A DNA stretch of 64,000 bases, taken from NCBI GenBank assembly GCA_017478515.1, contig JAFVDH010000071.1:1-64000 (forward strand), written 5' to 3'. Shown here piece after piece: positions 53,426 to 63,477 of this stretch. This DNA is from a bacterium (GTDB lineage Bacteria; Cyanobacteriota; Vampirovibrionia; Gastranaerophilales; Gastranaerophilaceae). The translations under genes were made by a program, and so were the position numbers. Below the pieces are notes generated by a model, which was given only the letters and a program-made list of their open reading frames with translations, did not search any database and was not told the DNA's origin. The first letter of the stretch is position 1. Each line of letters begins with the position of its first letter.

Positions 53426-54097
53426 ATGTCAAACTTACCTGTAAGAATTTTAATGGTAGAAGACCATAAACTGATGAGAGTAGGGTTGAAATCCTTATTT
53501 GATGATTATAATGATTTGGTTATAGCGGCAGAGGCCGAAAATGGCAAGGAAACAATGGAAATTATAAAATCAACTCAAATAGATTTGGTTTTGATGGATT
53601 TAGGATTACCTGATATTTCTGGAATAGAGCTTACTAAAAAAATATTAGAATACAACGATAAAATAAAAGTTGTAATCCTTACCAGCCATTTGTCGGAAAA
53701 AGAAATCTTTGATGCTTTATCGGCGGGTGCAAGTGCATATGTTCTGAAAGATATAAATACTGAAATGCTTATGATGATAATAAGAAGTTCAAAAGCAGGT
53801 GCAATGTGGATAGACCCGCAAGCAGTTCCGATTTTAAGGGATAAGAATAACGGTGCAGTAATCCCGCAAAGGCAAATGACAAGGGCAGCATTTAGAGAAC
53901 AGCATTCTAACTTAACACAAAGAGAATACGAGGTATTAAAGCTTGTCGTGGATGGAAAATCAAATAATGAAATAGCTAAAACACTTACAATAAGCGAACA
54001 TACAGCAAAAGCACATGTCTGCAATATTATACAAAAATTGGTCGTTGATGATAGAACTCAAGCTGCGGTTAAAGCTTTGAAAGAGGGGTTAGTTTAA
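53426..54097 (+). CDS. NarL/FixJ-type (LuxR) response regulator
   Basis: This is a 223-residue two-component regulator. The receiver domain is about 5-122, with the acidic pair VEDHKLM near 10-16, the phospho-acceptor Asp in LVLMDLGLPD near 54-63, and conserved SAGASAYVLKDI near 101-112. The LuxR-type HTH is about 160-223 (LTQREYEVLKLVVDGKSNNE then SEHTAKAHVCNIIQKL). No histidine kinase is adjacent, so it is an orphan here. An exceptionally strong ribosome-binding site (AAGGGGGGAGGG) lies 8 nt upstream. Its signal and targets are unknown. Confidence 0.93.
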   Translation: MSNLPVRILMVEDHKLMRVGLKSLFDDYNDLVIAAEAENGKETMEIIKSTQIDLVLMDLGLPDISGIELTKKILEYNDKIKVVILTSHLSEKEIFDALSAGASAYVLKDINTEMLMMIIRSSKAGAMWIDPQAVPILRDKNNGAVIPQRQMTRAAFREQHSNLTQREYEVLKLVVDGKSNNEIAKTLTISEHTAKAHVCNIIQKLVVDDRTQAAVKALKEGLV

Positions 54098-54127
54098 AAT
54101 TGTTTAACGATTTGTTTTTGTAGATAA

Positions 54128-54162
54128 AAAGAGGCGGCTTGTTGTTAACAAGCCGCCTCTTT
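54128..54162 (+). terminator. Intrinsic terminator after the response regulator
   Basis: AAAGAGGCGGCTTGTT (54128-54143) pairs perfectly over 16 bp with 54147-54162 around GTT. A short T-run closes the hairpin arm itself. Confidence 0.85.
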
Positions 54163-54458
54163 CATCGACATCTTCTAATTTTACGCAAAAAAAAGTTTGC
54201 CGATTGCGACAAACATTAAATAAACACGAGGATATTAAGAGAGAGAGTATAAAATATTTCTATTTTATAAAACCTGTTCCGTTATTGCTTAACTTATTCG
54301 TAAGCTTATAACTTTCTTCGTTTTGTATTAAATTTTCCCTAAGTTAATTTTTAATTCCCTTACTCTTATATAAAGTTCATGCCTTTAAAAAAATTGCCAT
54401 ATTTTTCTATTTTGTTAAATAATTTTAATAAAATTTTTGTTTGTAGTAATATTAAATT
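54163..54458. other. 296-bp intergenic region
   Basis: No gene or clear promoter was seen. It is AT-rich, with an AGAGAGAGAG tract near 54238-54247 and a weak ATAAAATA/TATTTTAT palindrome near 54250-54271. The next gene lacks a visible ribosome-binding site, so its transcript could be leaderless. Confidence 0.4.
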
Positions 54459-55325
54459 ATGAATATGACTTTACCTTCAAATTTTAAAATCGCATTGATT
54501 TTGACAATAATTGCAGGATTTTCAACCCTTTTGGGCGGAGCTATAACTTTTATTGTTAACAAAAATAATTTAAAAGTTTTATCTTTAGGTTTAGGTTTTT
54601 CAGCAGGCGTAATGATATTTTTGTCTTTTACTGAAATCCTTGATACGGCAAAAGACTCTCTTTCAAAAATATATCCTGCTCATTTTGAATGGATAACTAT
54701 TATAAGCTTTGTTGCAGGAATTTTGCTTGCAATCTTAATAGATTATTTTATTCCTGACCATATAGAATCTGATTTGATAGCTCCGAAAGCTCACCACCAT
54801 AACAAAAATTCTGATGAAAAAGAAAATTATATAGATGAAACTCAGTGCCCTGAGGAAAAACCTCAATGCAAACATGTAATCAAACGTGCAGGAATTTTTA
54901 CGGCCCTAGCTGTTGCATTACATAATTTTCCTGAGGGTATGACAACATTTTTTGTCACCACTCAAAACATTGCAATAGGTGCATCAATTGCTCTTGCTAT
55001 TGGTATTCATAATATTCCTGAGGGGATTTCCATAGCACTTCCTCTTTATCATGCTACGGGAAGAAAAAGAATTGCAATGCTTTATACTTTTATTGCAAGC
55101 ATAGCTGAACCTATAGGGGCGTTGTTATGTTTGTTTATATTTCATTTATTTGTTCCTGAACTATTTATAGGTGTGCTTTGTGCTATGGTTGCAGGAATAA
55201 TGATTTATATATCTTTTGATACTTTACTGCCGCTTTCAAGAGAATACGGCGAATGGCATATGTCCATTACGGGGGTTATTCTGGGCGTAATTATCATTTG
55301 GACAAGTTTATTATTGTTAGGATAA
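54459..55325 (+). CDS. ZIP-family metal transporter (ZupT-like)
   Basis: This is a 288-residue inner-membrane transporter for zinc and perhaps other divalent metals. It has eight likely transmembrane segments. The two metal-binding helices carry ALHNFPEGMTTFFV near 151-164 and GIHNIPEGISIALPLY near 182-197. The His-rich cytoplasmic loop (APKAHHHNKNSDE, about 108-120) plus Cys residues may sense metal. It follows the ZupT/GufA pattern of two HN-PEG motifs. No zinc-uptake repressor site was identified upstream, and the gene stands 31 nt before pfp. Confidence 0.93.
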   Translation: MNMTLPSNFKIALILTIIAGFSTLLGGAITFIVNKNNLKVLSLGLGFSAGVMIFLSFTEILDTAKDSLSKIYPAHFEWITIISFVAGILLAILIDYFIPDHIESDLIAPKAHHHNKNSDEKENYIDETQCPEEKPQCKHVIKRAGIFTALAVALHNFPEGMTTFFVTTQNIAIGASIALAIGIHNIPEGISIALPLYHATGRKRIAMLYTFIASIAEPIGALLCLFIFHLFVPELFIGVLCAMVAGIMIYISFDTLLPLSREYGEWHMSITGVILGVIIIWTSLLLLG

Positions 55326-55355
55326 TACAGTTAGTAAAAATTTATAGGAGAAATT

Positions 55356-57017
55356 ATGAAAGAACTTTCACCATTACAAATCGAAAGATTGAAATACCAG
55401 CCAAAGTTACCTGAAAGTTTAAAAGCAGGTATAAGTAAATTGGTTTGTGTAGAAAAAGAAAAAACAGAAGCCGTAAAAGATAAAGAACAAATTAAAGAAT
55501 TATTCAAAAATACTTACGGACAAGCAAGGGTAGAATTCGTTTCAGGGGACGAAGCCAAAACTTCTGAAGTTAAAAATGTAGGTGTAATCTTATCAGGCGG
55601 ACAAGCTCCCGGCGGTCATAACGTTGTTGCAGGATTGTATGATGCTTTAAAACAAGCTAATTCTGAAAACAAATTATACGGATTTTTAGGCGGCCCATCA
55701 GGTATTATTGATGGTAAATATATTGAATTTACTGATGAATTTATTGACAAATACAGAAATACAGGCGGATTTGACATTATTGGTTCAGGCAGAACAAAAC
55801 TTGAAACAGAAGAACAGTTCAAAAAATCATTAGAAGTTTGTAAAAAATTAAATATTAGTGCAGTTGTAATTATCGGCGGAGATGATTCAAATACAAACGC
55901 AGCATTATTGGCAGAATGGTTTGTTGCAAACAATACGGGAATTCAAGTTATCGGATGCCCTAAAACAATTGACGGCGATTTGAAAAACGAACAAATCGAA
56001 ATTTCGTTCGGTTTTGATACTGCAACAAAAACTTATGCAGAACTTATCGGAAATATTCAAAGAGATGCTAATTCTGCAAAAAAATACTGGCACTTTATTA
56101 AAATTATGGGCAGAAGTGCTTCTCACGTTGCTGTTGAGGCTGCTTTACAAACTCAGCCTAACATTTGCTTAGTTTCTGAAGAAGTTGAAGAAAAGAAAAT
56201 GTCTTTGGGACAAATTGTTGAAAATATGTGTGATATCATTTGCAAACGTGCTGAAATGGGTAAAAATTTCGGTATTGTAATTGTTCCTGAGGGTTTAATT
56301 GAATTTATACCTGAAATGAAAGTTCTTATTTCAAGTTTGAACGATTTAACTCACGAATTGGAAAGCGATGAAAAATATCAAAATGCACAACCTGAAGAAA
56401 AATTTAAAATTATTGTATCTAAGTTAGATGAAAATAATGGAAAATTATTCACAAGCCTGCCAACTTTAATTAAATCTCAATTATTAATGGACAGAGACCC
56501 TCATGGAAATGTTCAAGTTTCAAGAATTGAAACAGAAAAATTATTGATTGAAATGATTAGAACAAGATTAAACGAGTTAAAGGCAGAGGGTAAATATTCA
56601 GGTAAATTCTCAGACCAGGCACATTTCTTCGGATATGAAGGCAGATGTGCATTCCCGTCAAACTTTGATGCCGATTATTGTTATTCTTTAGGATACAATG
56701 CTTTTGCATTAATTAACTTTGGATTAACAGGCTATTTATCATCAGTTAAAAATTTAATTAAACCTGCAAAAGAATGGGTAGCAGGCGGAGTACCTTTAAC
56801 AATGATGATGAATATGGAAAAACGTCATGGCGAAATGAAACCTGTTATTCAAAAAGCTTTGATTAAGCTTGACGGAAAAGTATTTAAGGCACTTGACGCT
56901 ATGAGAGAAGAATGTGCATTAAATGATAAATACTTATTCCCTGGGGCAATTCAATACTTTGGCCCAACAGAAGTTTGTGACCAAACAACTGTTACATTAC
57001 AAATTGAACATCAATAA
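55356..57017 (+). CDS. pfp: Diphosphate--fructose-6-phosphate 1-phosphotransferase
   Basis: This is a glycolytic enzyme that uses pyrophosphate rather than ATP, reversibly. The 553-residue length fits the long PPi-PFK clade of plants and spirochaetes. [20 protein letters not shown] near 83-102 binds phosphate, [12 protein letters not shown] near 173-184 has the Asp typical of PPi-specific enzymes, and [10 protein letters not shown] near 204-213 gives the catalytic loop. [12 protein letters not shown] near 250-261 and [15 protein letters not shown] are the substrate motifs. An ATAGGAG ribosome-binding site lies 7 nt upstream. The ZIP gene precedes it with no terminator between. Confidence 0.95.
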   Translation: MKELSPLQIERLKYQPKLPESLKAGISKLVCVEKEKTEAVKDKEQIKELFKNTYGQARVEFVSGDEAKTSEVKNVGVILSGGQAPGGHNVVAGLYDALKQANSENKLYGFLGGPSGIIDGKYIEFTDEFIDKYRNTGGFDIIGSGRTKLETEEQFKKSLEVCKKLNISAVVIIGGDDSNTNAALLAEWFVANNTGIQVIGCPKTIDGDLKNEQIEISFGFDTATKTYAELIGNIQRDANSAKKYWHFIKIMGRSASHVAVEAALQTQPNICLVSEEVEEKKMSLGQIVENMCDIICKRAEMGKNFGIVIVPEGLIEFIPEMKVLISSLNDLTHELESDEKYQNAQPEEKFKIIVSKLDENNGKLFTSLPTLIKSQLLMDRDPHGNVQVSRIETEKLLIEMIRTRLNELKAEGKYSGKFSDQAHFFGYEGRCAFPSNFDADYCYSLGYNAFALINFGLTGYLSSVKNLIKPAKEWVAGGVPLTMMMNMEKRHGEMKPVIQKALIKLDGKVFKALDAMREECALNDKYLFPGAIQYFGPTEVCDQTTVTLQIEHQ

Positions 57018-57084
57018 ATAGTTTTTTATTGATAAAATATTTAAAACTGAATTTAATAAAATAGTTTTAATTCAGATATAAAAC

Positions 57085-57117
57085 AAAAAGGCAGAATTGA
57101 TAAATTCTGCCTTTTTT
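57085..57117 (+). terminator. Intrinsic terminator after pfp
   Basis: AAAAAGGCAGAATT (57085-57098) pairs with AATTCTGCCTTTTT (57103-57116) around a 4-nt loop and ends in a T-run. It is the cleanest factor-independent terminator in the window. Confidence 0.92.
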
Positions 57118-57275
57118 GTGCTTGTTGTTTGATAAATATGATTATGATTTAATTTTAAAAAATATTTTTGATGAAACTAACAAGTTGAATAATAGTGCAT
57201 ATATTCTTCAATCATTAAATATTATAAAAAACTATTATATTTTAATTCCTATAAATTTTAAGTTAAAATAAGAAT

Positions 57276-57725
57276 ATGAAAAAATACTTAGCTTTAGAAA
57301 TTATAACTGTTATATGTGCAAATTTATTTGCAGATATGACTTTTATTGGCATATTTATACTATTTTATTCTATGCTTTTGTTTCAAGATATAAATAAATT
57401 TTTATCTAATGCATACTTTGTATTTATTTTAACAATTGCATTTTTCAGATTATTCATTTTACCTATAACTTATACTTTTTTAGAAAATAACTCAAAAATA
57501 AATTTGATAAAAAAGTTTATTAAAATATTAAAGAAATCTTTATTTATGAAAATAGTTGTATTATGCTTTTCATTAATTCCTGCAATTATATCAAACATTT
57601 TTATTTTAAAAACATATGATTTTAAAATTATTTTTTTATCATCTTTATATCTTGGACTATTGGGGAGTTATTTATTGTTATTCATATATTGGTTTGTTGC
57701 AGAAAAAATAAAACCTAGCAGATAA
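57276..57725 (+). CDS. Hypothetical membrane protein, 149 residues
   Basis: The protein is not recognised. It has four hydrophobic segments (about 5-22, 24-40, 47-70 and a pair near 90-140) joined by short basic loops (KFIKILKKSLFMK), and the C-terminus is basic (EKIKPSR). The composition is Phe/Ile/Leu-rich with AT-rich codons, lower in GC than pfp. No ribosome-binding site is obvious before the ATG. It stands alone after the pfp terminator. A role cannot be assigned. Confidence 0.65.
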   Translation: MKKYLALEIITVICANLFADMTFIGIFILFYSMLLFQDINKFLSNAYFVFILTIAFFRLFILPITYTFLENNSKINLIKKFIKILKKSLFMKIVVLCFSLIPAIISNIFILKTYDFKIIFLSSLYLGLLGSYLLLFIYWFVAEKIKPSR

Positions 57726-57833
57726 GAAAAATAATATTTTTAAAAAAATTGTAAAGACATGCTTATTTTCCTTTAAATAGACTCAAAAATTTTATAAAAT
57801 TATAAAGTTGCATTATTTTAAGGAGAAATACAA

Positions 57834-57956
57834 ATGGCAAATTTAAAAGACTTTTTTAACAATGTTTCAAAGAATAATAAAATTTTCACCGCTGAAGATA
57901 TTGGAGAAATGACAAACAATGAATATGAACAAAATGAAGAAGCAATTTTTCATTAA
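57834..57956 (+). CDS. Small acidic ORF, 40 residues, possibly truncated
   Basis: The ATG is preceded by a strong AAGGAG (spacing 8). The product is MANLKDFFNNVSKNNKIFTA followed by EDIGEMTNNEYEQNEEAIFH, then TAA. The same frame continues after the stop for about 30 codons (LKNLGICPKI...), and the local pattern suggests the stop may have arisen from a CAA codon. It could be a decayed longer gene or a genuine microprotein. The region to 58084 after it holds nothing else. Confidence 0.5.
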   Translation: MANLKDFFNNVSKNNKIFTAEDIGEMTNNEYEQNEEAIFH

Positions 57957-58084
57957 TTAAAAAATTTAGGCATATGCCCTAAAATATTCCAACGTATCAA
58001 AAGAAAAACTTTTACAAATTTTATTAAAAGATTGGGCAAAAAATAGTGAATATACTGAAAATAAACTTAAAAGAAAAAAGAAAT

Positions 58085-58231
58085 TTAACTTTTAGAATTT
58101 TTATATAAGATAAACATTATCAATACACAACAAATTAGAAAAAAGATGTCTAAATGAGAAATACATTCACGAATTATATCAGTAATATTATTATAACCTG
58201 TTCTGTCAGTTATATTATAATATATGTTCAT
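58085..58231 (-). CDS. Small membrane-anchored protein, 48 residues
   Basis: The start is at MNIYYNITDRTGYNN, 8 nt after a TGAGGTAA ribosome-binding site; the longer frame has none. A hydrophilic N-terminal half is followed by one transmembrane helix (IFFLICCVLIMFILYKN) and a short basic tail, so a tail-anchored single-pass topology is likely. The protein is not recognised. Such small membrane proteins occur in type-I toxin or regulator families, but no antisense RNA was seen. Confidence 0.45.
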   Translation of the reverse strand: MNIYYNITDRTGYNNITDIIRECISHLDIFFLICCVLIMFILYKNSKS

Positions 58232-58416
58232 AATTATTACCTCAAAAAGTGCAGCAAAATTAAGTAACATATAATAGAAAAAAATGATAGTATTAGCTTA
58301 TAGAAAATATTAAAAATTTTTGTCAACTAGCTATGTAATGAAAAATTCACCCCTGTTACTGATTTTTTATTTTAAATCAAATATGATATAATTTCTTTAT
58401 AGGGAATGAGGTTAGA

Positions 58417-60996
58417 ATGAAGAAATTATTTATCGTTTGTGTATTATTTTTTATGCCTTTAATTGCTTTTGCAAGCGAGGCACAGGTTTATAAGTTAAAA
58501 AGCGGTCAAACAGTTGTTATTCAACAGGTTAAAACTAATCCGATTGTTACGATTGACACTTGGATAAAAACAGGTTCTATTGATGAAACCGATAAAAATA
58601 ACGGTGTTGCCCACTTTTTAGAACATTTATTTTTTAAAGGTTCAAGCAAATACCCTGTAGGCGAGTTTGACAGAATAATTGAATCTCATGGCGGAATTAC
58701 GAATGCTGCTACAAGTAAAGATTTTACTCATTATTACATAACTATTCCGTCTGATAAGTTCGATTTGGCATTAGATTTGCATTCCGATATGCTTTTAACT
58801 CCTCAAATTCCGTCTGATGAACTTGAAAAAGAAAGAAAAGTTGTTATTGAAGAAATTTGCAAGGACTTAAATTCTCCAAGAAACAAATTAACCAAAAACC
58901 TTGTTGCTCTAACTTACAAAACTCACCCCTATAAACGAGAAGTAATCGGCAAAAAAGAAATAATTGAAAATATAACCAGGGAAGAAATTTTTGATTTTTA
59001 TAATAAAAATTACGGGCCTCAAAACATGATAACGCTTGTTATTGGCGATGTTGAACCCGAAGAGACTTTAAAAAAAGTTGAAAAAGCTTTTTCAGAAAAT
59101 CCTAAAAAGTCAAAACAAAATTTTTACAAGCGAGAAAAACGTTTAACAGAAAATGTGGAAAAAATAGCGTATGAAGATATTTCAACAGGTTATTTGGCTA
59201 TAGGCTATAATACTGTTCCTATGGTTCATAAAGACACCTATGCCCTTGATATTCTTGCTGTGATTTTAGGTCAGGGCAGAAATTCAAGATTTTATCAAAA
59301 TATTAAAGATAATAAACAGCTTGCATATTCTATTTCCGCAGGAAATTCTTCAAGCAAAGATGACGGAATGTTTATTATCAGTGCGAATTTTCAGCCCGAA
59401 AATGTTAATAAGTTGAGAAAAGAAATAAATAATGAAGTTGAAAAAATAAAAAAATACGGAATTACGGATGAGGATTTAAAATTTGCAAAAAATGTAATAG
59501 AAAAAGACACTTTTTTCGAAAGAGAATCAATATCCGACATTGCAGGCGAATTGGGTTATACGCTTGTAGTTACGGGTGATTATAATTACTATAAAGATTA
59601 TTTGAAAAACATTAATAAAGTTACAACAGATGAGGTTAAAAGGGCTGCTGATAAATACTTAAACTATAGTGCAACGTCAATTCTTCTTCCAAAAAACTAT
59701 GAAAAACAAATAAATAACATGAAAGTAATAAAAAATACTGAAGCAAAATTTGTAAAAGAAGCTTACGGTGTAAAGAAGTATACTCTCGAAAATGGTGCAT
59801 CACTGCTTATTAACCAAAATGATGCTAACGAAATTGTAGCAATAAGCATAAATGCCAGTGGCGGAGAATTTTTAGAAAGAATTCCGGGTACGGGCTTTTT
59901 AACGGCACAGTTAATGACAAAAGGTACAAAAAAATATTCTTTTGAAGAATTGAGCCGTATAATGGAGGAAAACGGCATAAATATTACTCCTGCATCGGGC
60001 GGTGATAATTTTTTAATAAATGTTTTGACAACAAAATCTCAACTAACAAAAACGCTTGAGCTGCTTGATGAAATTATCAATAATTCGGTATTTCAAGAAG
60101 ATAAGTTGAATAAAGATAAAACTTCAGCCTTGAATAATATTAAAAAATCAAGAGATATTCCGCTAAAAGTTGCTCTTGAAAATTATAAAACATTGATTTT
60201 TAAGGGTTCACCATATTCCAACACAAATAAAATCCTTGAAAAAACAATTCCGACAATTCAAATAAAAGATATTCAAGAATATTATGATAAGATTTTCTAT
60301 CCTGAAAACATTGTTATTGCCGTAAACGGTAATGTTGATGAAAGAGAATTAATAGGCAGTTTCACAAATATTTTTAACGGCAAAAAGGGTTCAAAATTTG
60401 ATTTTAACAAGCATTTAAGCGATGTAAAACCTATAGTTAAGCCTGAAACTGTAGAAAACAAAATAGAAAATCTGGAAACGGCATGGTATATTGCAGGCTG
60501 GCAAACATCCGGCGTTACAAACAAAAAAGAATATGCGGTTTTGCAGGTTATAAATTCCATTCTTGGCGGAGGAATGAGTTCTCGCTTGTTTAGAAATGTC
60601 AGAGATACCGAGGGTTTGGCGTATCAAATAGGTTCAAGTTATTCTCCTAATCGTTTGAGAGGGCAATTTATGGTTTACATAGGTACAAATCCTAAAACTT
60701 TAAAATATTCCGAAAAACGTCTTATGGAAGAGGTTAACAGATTAAAAACAGAGCCCGTTTCTGCTCAGGAATTGAAAGCTGCAAAAGAAAAATTAATCGG
60801 ACAGTACTATATCGGTTTGGAAACAAATCTTGATAAGGCCTCTGCTCTGTCTAATTTTGAAGTATCTTCACGTGGCTTTGAATTTATAGAGGAATACAAA
60901 ACTCTTATTAATTCCGTTACTTCTAATGATATAATGAATATTGCAAAAAAATACTTTAATGAGAATAAAGTTACTTCTGTAGTAAAAGAGAAATAA
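58417..60996 (+). CDS. Exported two-domain M16 metallopeptidase (PqqL-like)
   Basis: The protein has 859 residues and a signal peptide (KKLFIVCVLFFMPLIAFA, about 1-19). The first M16 unit has the zinc motif HFLEHLFFKGSSK near 65-77 and the Glu ligand in VVIEEICKD about 78 residues later, then its C-terminal half. The second unit begins near residue 435 (YTLENGASLLINQND) and lacks HxxEH, as usual for the inactive half. SSRLFRNVRDTEGLAYQIG near 720-738 is the conserved Arg/Tyr region. It probably degrades peptides in the periplasm. The first half resembles the cytoplasmic 22360 protein. recG follows by 3 nt. Confidence 0.93.
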   Translation: MKKLFIVCVLFFMPLIAFASEAQVYKLKSGQTVVIQQVKTNPIVTIDTWIKTGSIDETDKNNGVAHFLEHLFFKGSSKYPVGEFDRIIESHGGITNAATSKDFTHYYITIPSDKFDLALDLHSDMLLTPQIPSDELEKERKVVIEEICKDLNSPRNKLTKNLVALTYKTHPYKREVIGKKEIIENITREEIFDFYNKNYGPQNMITLVIGDVEPEETLKKVEKAFSENPKKSKQNFYKREKRLTENVEKIAYEDISTGYLAIGYNTVPMVHKDTYALDILAVILGQGRNSRFYQNIKDNKQLAYSISAGNSSSKDDGMFIISANFQPENVNKLRKEINNEVEKIKKYGITDEDLKFAKNVIEKDTFFERESISDIAGELGYTLVVTGDYNYYKDYLKNINKVTTDEVKRAADKYLNYSATSILLPKNYEKQINNMKVIKNTEAKFVKEAYGVKKYTLENGASLLINQNDANEIVAISINASGGEFLERIPGTGFLTAQLMTKGTKKYSFEELSRIMEENGINITPASGGDNFLINVLTTKSQLTKTLELLDEIINNSVFQEDKLNKDKTSALNNIKKSRDIPLKVALENYKTLIFKGSPYSNTNKILEKTIPTIQIKDIQEYYDKIFYPENIVIAVNGNVDERELIGSFTNIFNGKKGSKFDFNKHLSDVKPIVKPETVENKIENLETAWYIAGWQTSGVTNKKEYAVLQVINSILGGGMSSRLFRNVRDTEGLAYQIGSSYSPNRLRGQFMVYIGTNPKTLKYSEKRLMEEVNRLKTEPVSAQELKAAKEKLIGQYYIGLETNLDKASALSNFEVSSRGFEFIEEYKTLINSVTSNDIMNIAKKYFNENKVTSVVKEK

Positions 60997-60999
60997 TTA

Positions 61000-63372
61000 A
61001 TGGAAAGATTTGAGCAAATAAAGCAGGCAATAGATGTTGAAGTAAAGCACTGTTATATTAATATTCAGGGCAGAACTCAATCTTTTGCCAAATTTATTTA
61101 CTCAAAAATGAGAGAAGAATATAAAAACTCTAAAAATCCTAAATGGAAAATTCTAATGGAATACTTTGACCATTACGGAACAGAATCTTTGATAGCAAGA
61201 AAAAGGGCGATAAAGCGTCTTGTAAGAATAATAAAAGACGAATTAAATCCCAAAAAGAAGGAAATCGAAGAAAATAATCTTCCGAAAGACCCGTCAGCAA
61301 CCGATGTTTGCTATATAAAAGGAATAGGCCCTAAAATGGCTTATAAGTTAAATAAATTGGGAATTTTTACCGCAAATGATTTGATGTATTATTTTCCTCG
61401 AAAACATATTGATTATTCTCATATAGATAAAATCTGTAATCTTCAAGAGGGAATGACAACAACTATTTTGGGATATATAAAATCGACTCAGGCATTCAAT
61501 TCTAAAAGTGGTCTTGGAATTTGTAAGGTGAAAATTCAGGATGAAACGGGTTCTGTAAATCTGAATTTTTTTATGGCAAAAGCAGGCAGACATCTGCTGG
61601 AGCGTGTAAAATCACAATTCCCGAAAAATAGTGCAATAATGGTATCGGGAATTGTTAAAATGAATTCTTATGACGGTAAACTGACTATAGACAAGCCGAC
61701 ATATAACATAATTGAAACTCTTGATGATGAAAATAATTCTCTTAATATGGGCAGAATTGTTCCGATTTACGCTTTGAGCGAAACTCTGAATATTAAAACA
61801 ATGCGAAAAGCCATGTTTAATTGTTTGGAATTGTTTAAAAATTCAATTAATAATGTAGTTCCGGAATATTTAATAAAAAAACATAACCTTTTAAATAAAA
61901 AAGATGCGATGAGTGAAATTCATTTTCCTCAAAGTATGGAAATGTTGGAGAGGGCAAGGTTTTCACTTGTGTTTGAGGAGTTGTTTATAATTCAGCTGAA
62001 AATGCTTGAACAGAGGGAAAAAACAAAAAAAGAACTTGCTACAGTGCCGTTAAAAATAAAAGAAAACGGACTTGTAATGAATTTTATAAAGAGTCTTCCG
62101 TTTGAATTGACTTCTGCCCAAAAGCATGCCGTAAACGAGATTTTAAACGATTTAACAAAAGAAGAACCTATGCAAAGACTTCTGCAGGGCGATGTGGGAA
62201 GCGGAAAAACAGTTGTTGCAACGATATTTTTACTTGCGGGTGTAGAAAGCGGCTATCAAGGAGCAATAATGGCCCCTACAGAAATTTTAGCCCGCCAGCA
62301 TTACAATAACCTTGTAGAATGGCTTACGCCTATGGGTTTAAAAGTCGGATTATTTTTGGGTTCAAGCGGTAAAAAAATGCGTTCTGCCATGGAAAAAGAT
62401 TTGTTTAACGGTCAAATGCATATTGCAGTAGGAACTCATGCACTTATTCAGGATAATGTGGAATTTAATAATTTAGGTGCAATTGTGATTGATGAACAGC
62501 ATAGATTTGGTGTAAAACAGAGAAGTAAATTAACAAAAAAATCACTTGCCCCTCAAACGCTTACCATGACAGCAACTCCAATTCCACGAACACTTGCTTT
62601 TACTCTGCATGGTGATTTGGATTTGACAATAATAGATGAGATGCCAGTTGGCAGAAAACCTATTAAAACTTACCTTAAAACAAATCATAGAGAAATATAT
62701 TCTTTGATTAAAGAAGAAATTAAAAACGGTCATCAAGCATATATCGTTTATCCTCTGATAGAAGAAAGTGAAACCCTAAGTGCAAAAGCCGCAACTAAAG
62801 AGGCAGAGCGTCTTCAAGAAACAGTATTTTCCGATTATAAAGTAGGATTGCTTCACGGAAAATTAAAAAATGACGAAAAAGAAGAAGTTATGCAAAAATT
62901 TAAAAATAACGAATATGATATCTTAGTTTCTACTACTGTTGTAGAAGTTGGGGTGGATGTGAAAAATGCAACCGTTATGGTTATAGAAAATGCTGAAAGA
63001 TTTGGATTATCTCAATTACACCAGTTGAGAGGTCGTGTAGGTCGTTCTGATTTACAGTCATACTGCATTTTATCAAGTTCATCAAAACAGCCTGAAACGT
63101 TAGAAAGATTGACTGTAATGGAAGAAACCAATAACGGGTTTGTGATTGCTGAAAAAGATTTGGAGTTAAGAGGCCCTGGGGATTTTTTAGGCGTACGACA
63201 AAGCGGTTTGCCGGAGTTTTTGATTGCAGATATAATAAGAGATACAAAAACCCTGGAACTTGCTCGTTATGAGGCTCAAAACTTCATAAAAGACTGTAAT
63301 TTGGAGGATTACCCTGCTTTAAAATCTGCAGAGGGTTTAAATTCCGTTGATAAAGATTTATTGTCCGCTTAA
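61000..63372 (+). CDS. recG: ATP-dependent DNA helicase RecG
   Basis: RecG remodels stalled replication forks and Holliday junctions. The 790-residue protein has a roughly 100-residue N-terminal extension before the wedge/OB domain (about 105-330, with IKGIGPKMAYKLNKLGI near 106-122). The helicase has Walker A GDVGSGKTVVA near 396-406, DEQHRFGVKQR near 497-507, TATPIPRTLA near 524-533, GLLHGKLKNDEKEEVM and LHQLRGRVGRSDLQSYC near 671-687. TRG-like ELRGPGDFLGVRQSG near 723-737 completes it. The N-terminal extension is common in cyanobacterial RecG. It is 3 nt downstream of the M16 gene and probably cotranscribed. Confidence 0.96.
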   Translation: MERFEQIKQAIDVEVKHCYINIQGRTQSFAKFIYSKMREEYKNSKNPKWKILMEYFDHYGTESLIARKRAIKRLVRIIKDELNPKKKEIEENNLPKDPSATDVCYIKGIGPKMAYKLNKLGIFTANDLMYYFPRKHIDYSHIDKICNLQEGMTTTILGYIKSTQAFNSKSGLGICKVKIQDETGSVNLNFFMAKAGRHLLERVKSQFPKNSAIMVSGIVKMNSYDGKLTIDKPTYNIIETLDDENNSLNMGRIVPIYALSETLNIKTMRKAMFNCLELFKNSINNVVPEYLIKKHNLLNKKDAMSEIHFPQSMEMLERARFSLVFEELFIIQLKMLEQREKTKKELATVPLKIKENGLVMNFIKSLPFELTSAQKHAVNEILNDLTKEEPMQRLLQGDVGSGKTVVATIFLLAGVESGYQGAIMAPTEILARQHYNNLVEWLTPMGLKVGLFLGSSGKKMRSAMEKDLFNGQMHIAVGTHALIQDNVEFNNLGAIVIDEQHRFGVKQRSKLTKKSLAPQTLTMTATPIPRTLAFTLHGDLDLTIIDEMPVGRKPIKTYLKTNHREIYSLIKEEIKNGHQAYIVYPLIEESETLSAKAATKEAERLQETVFSDYKVGLLHGKLKNDEKEEVMQKFKNNEYDILVSTTVVEVGVDVKNATVMVIENAERFGLSQLHQLRGRVGRSDLQSYCILSSSSKQPETLERLTVMEETNNGFVIAEKDLELRGPGDFLGVRQSGLPEFLIADIIRDTKTLELARYEAQNFIKDCNLEDYPALKSAEGLNSVDKDLLSA

Positions 63373-63477
63373 CACTTTGTTCATATTCATTAACATTGTC
63401 TTGAAATTAGGCAAAAATTTATGTTTTTACGTTTTTCATGTAATACGTAGTGTTGTATTTATAGAAAGTGTGTCTTA

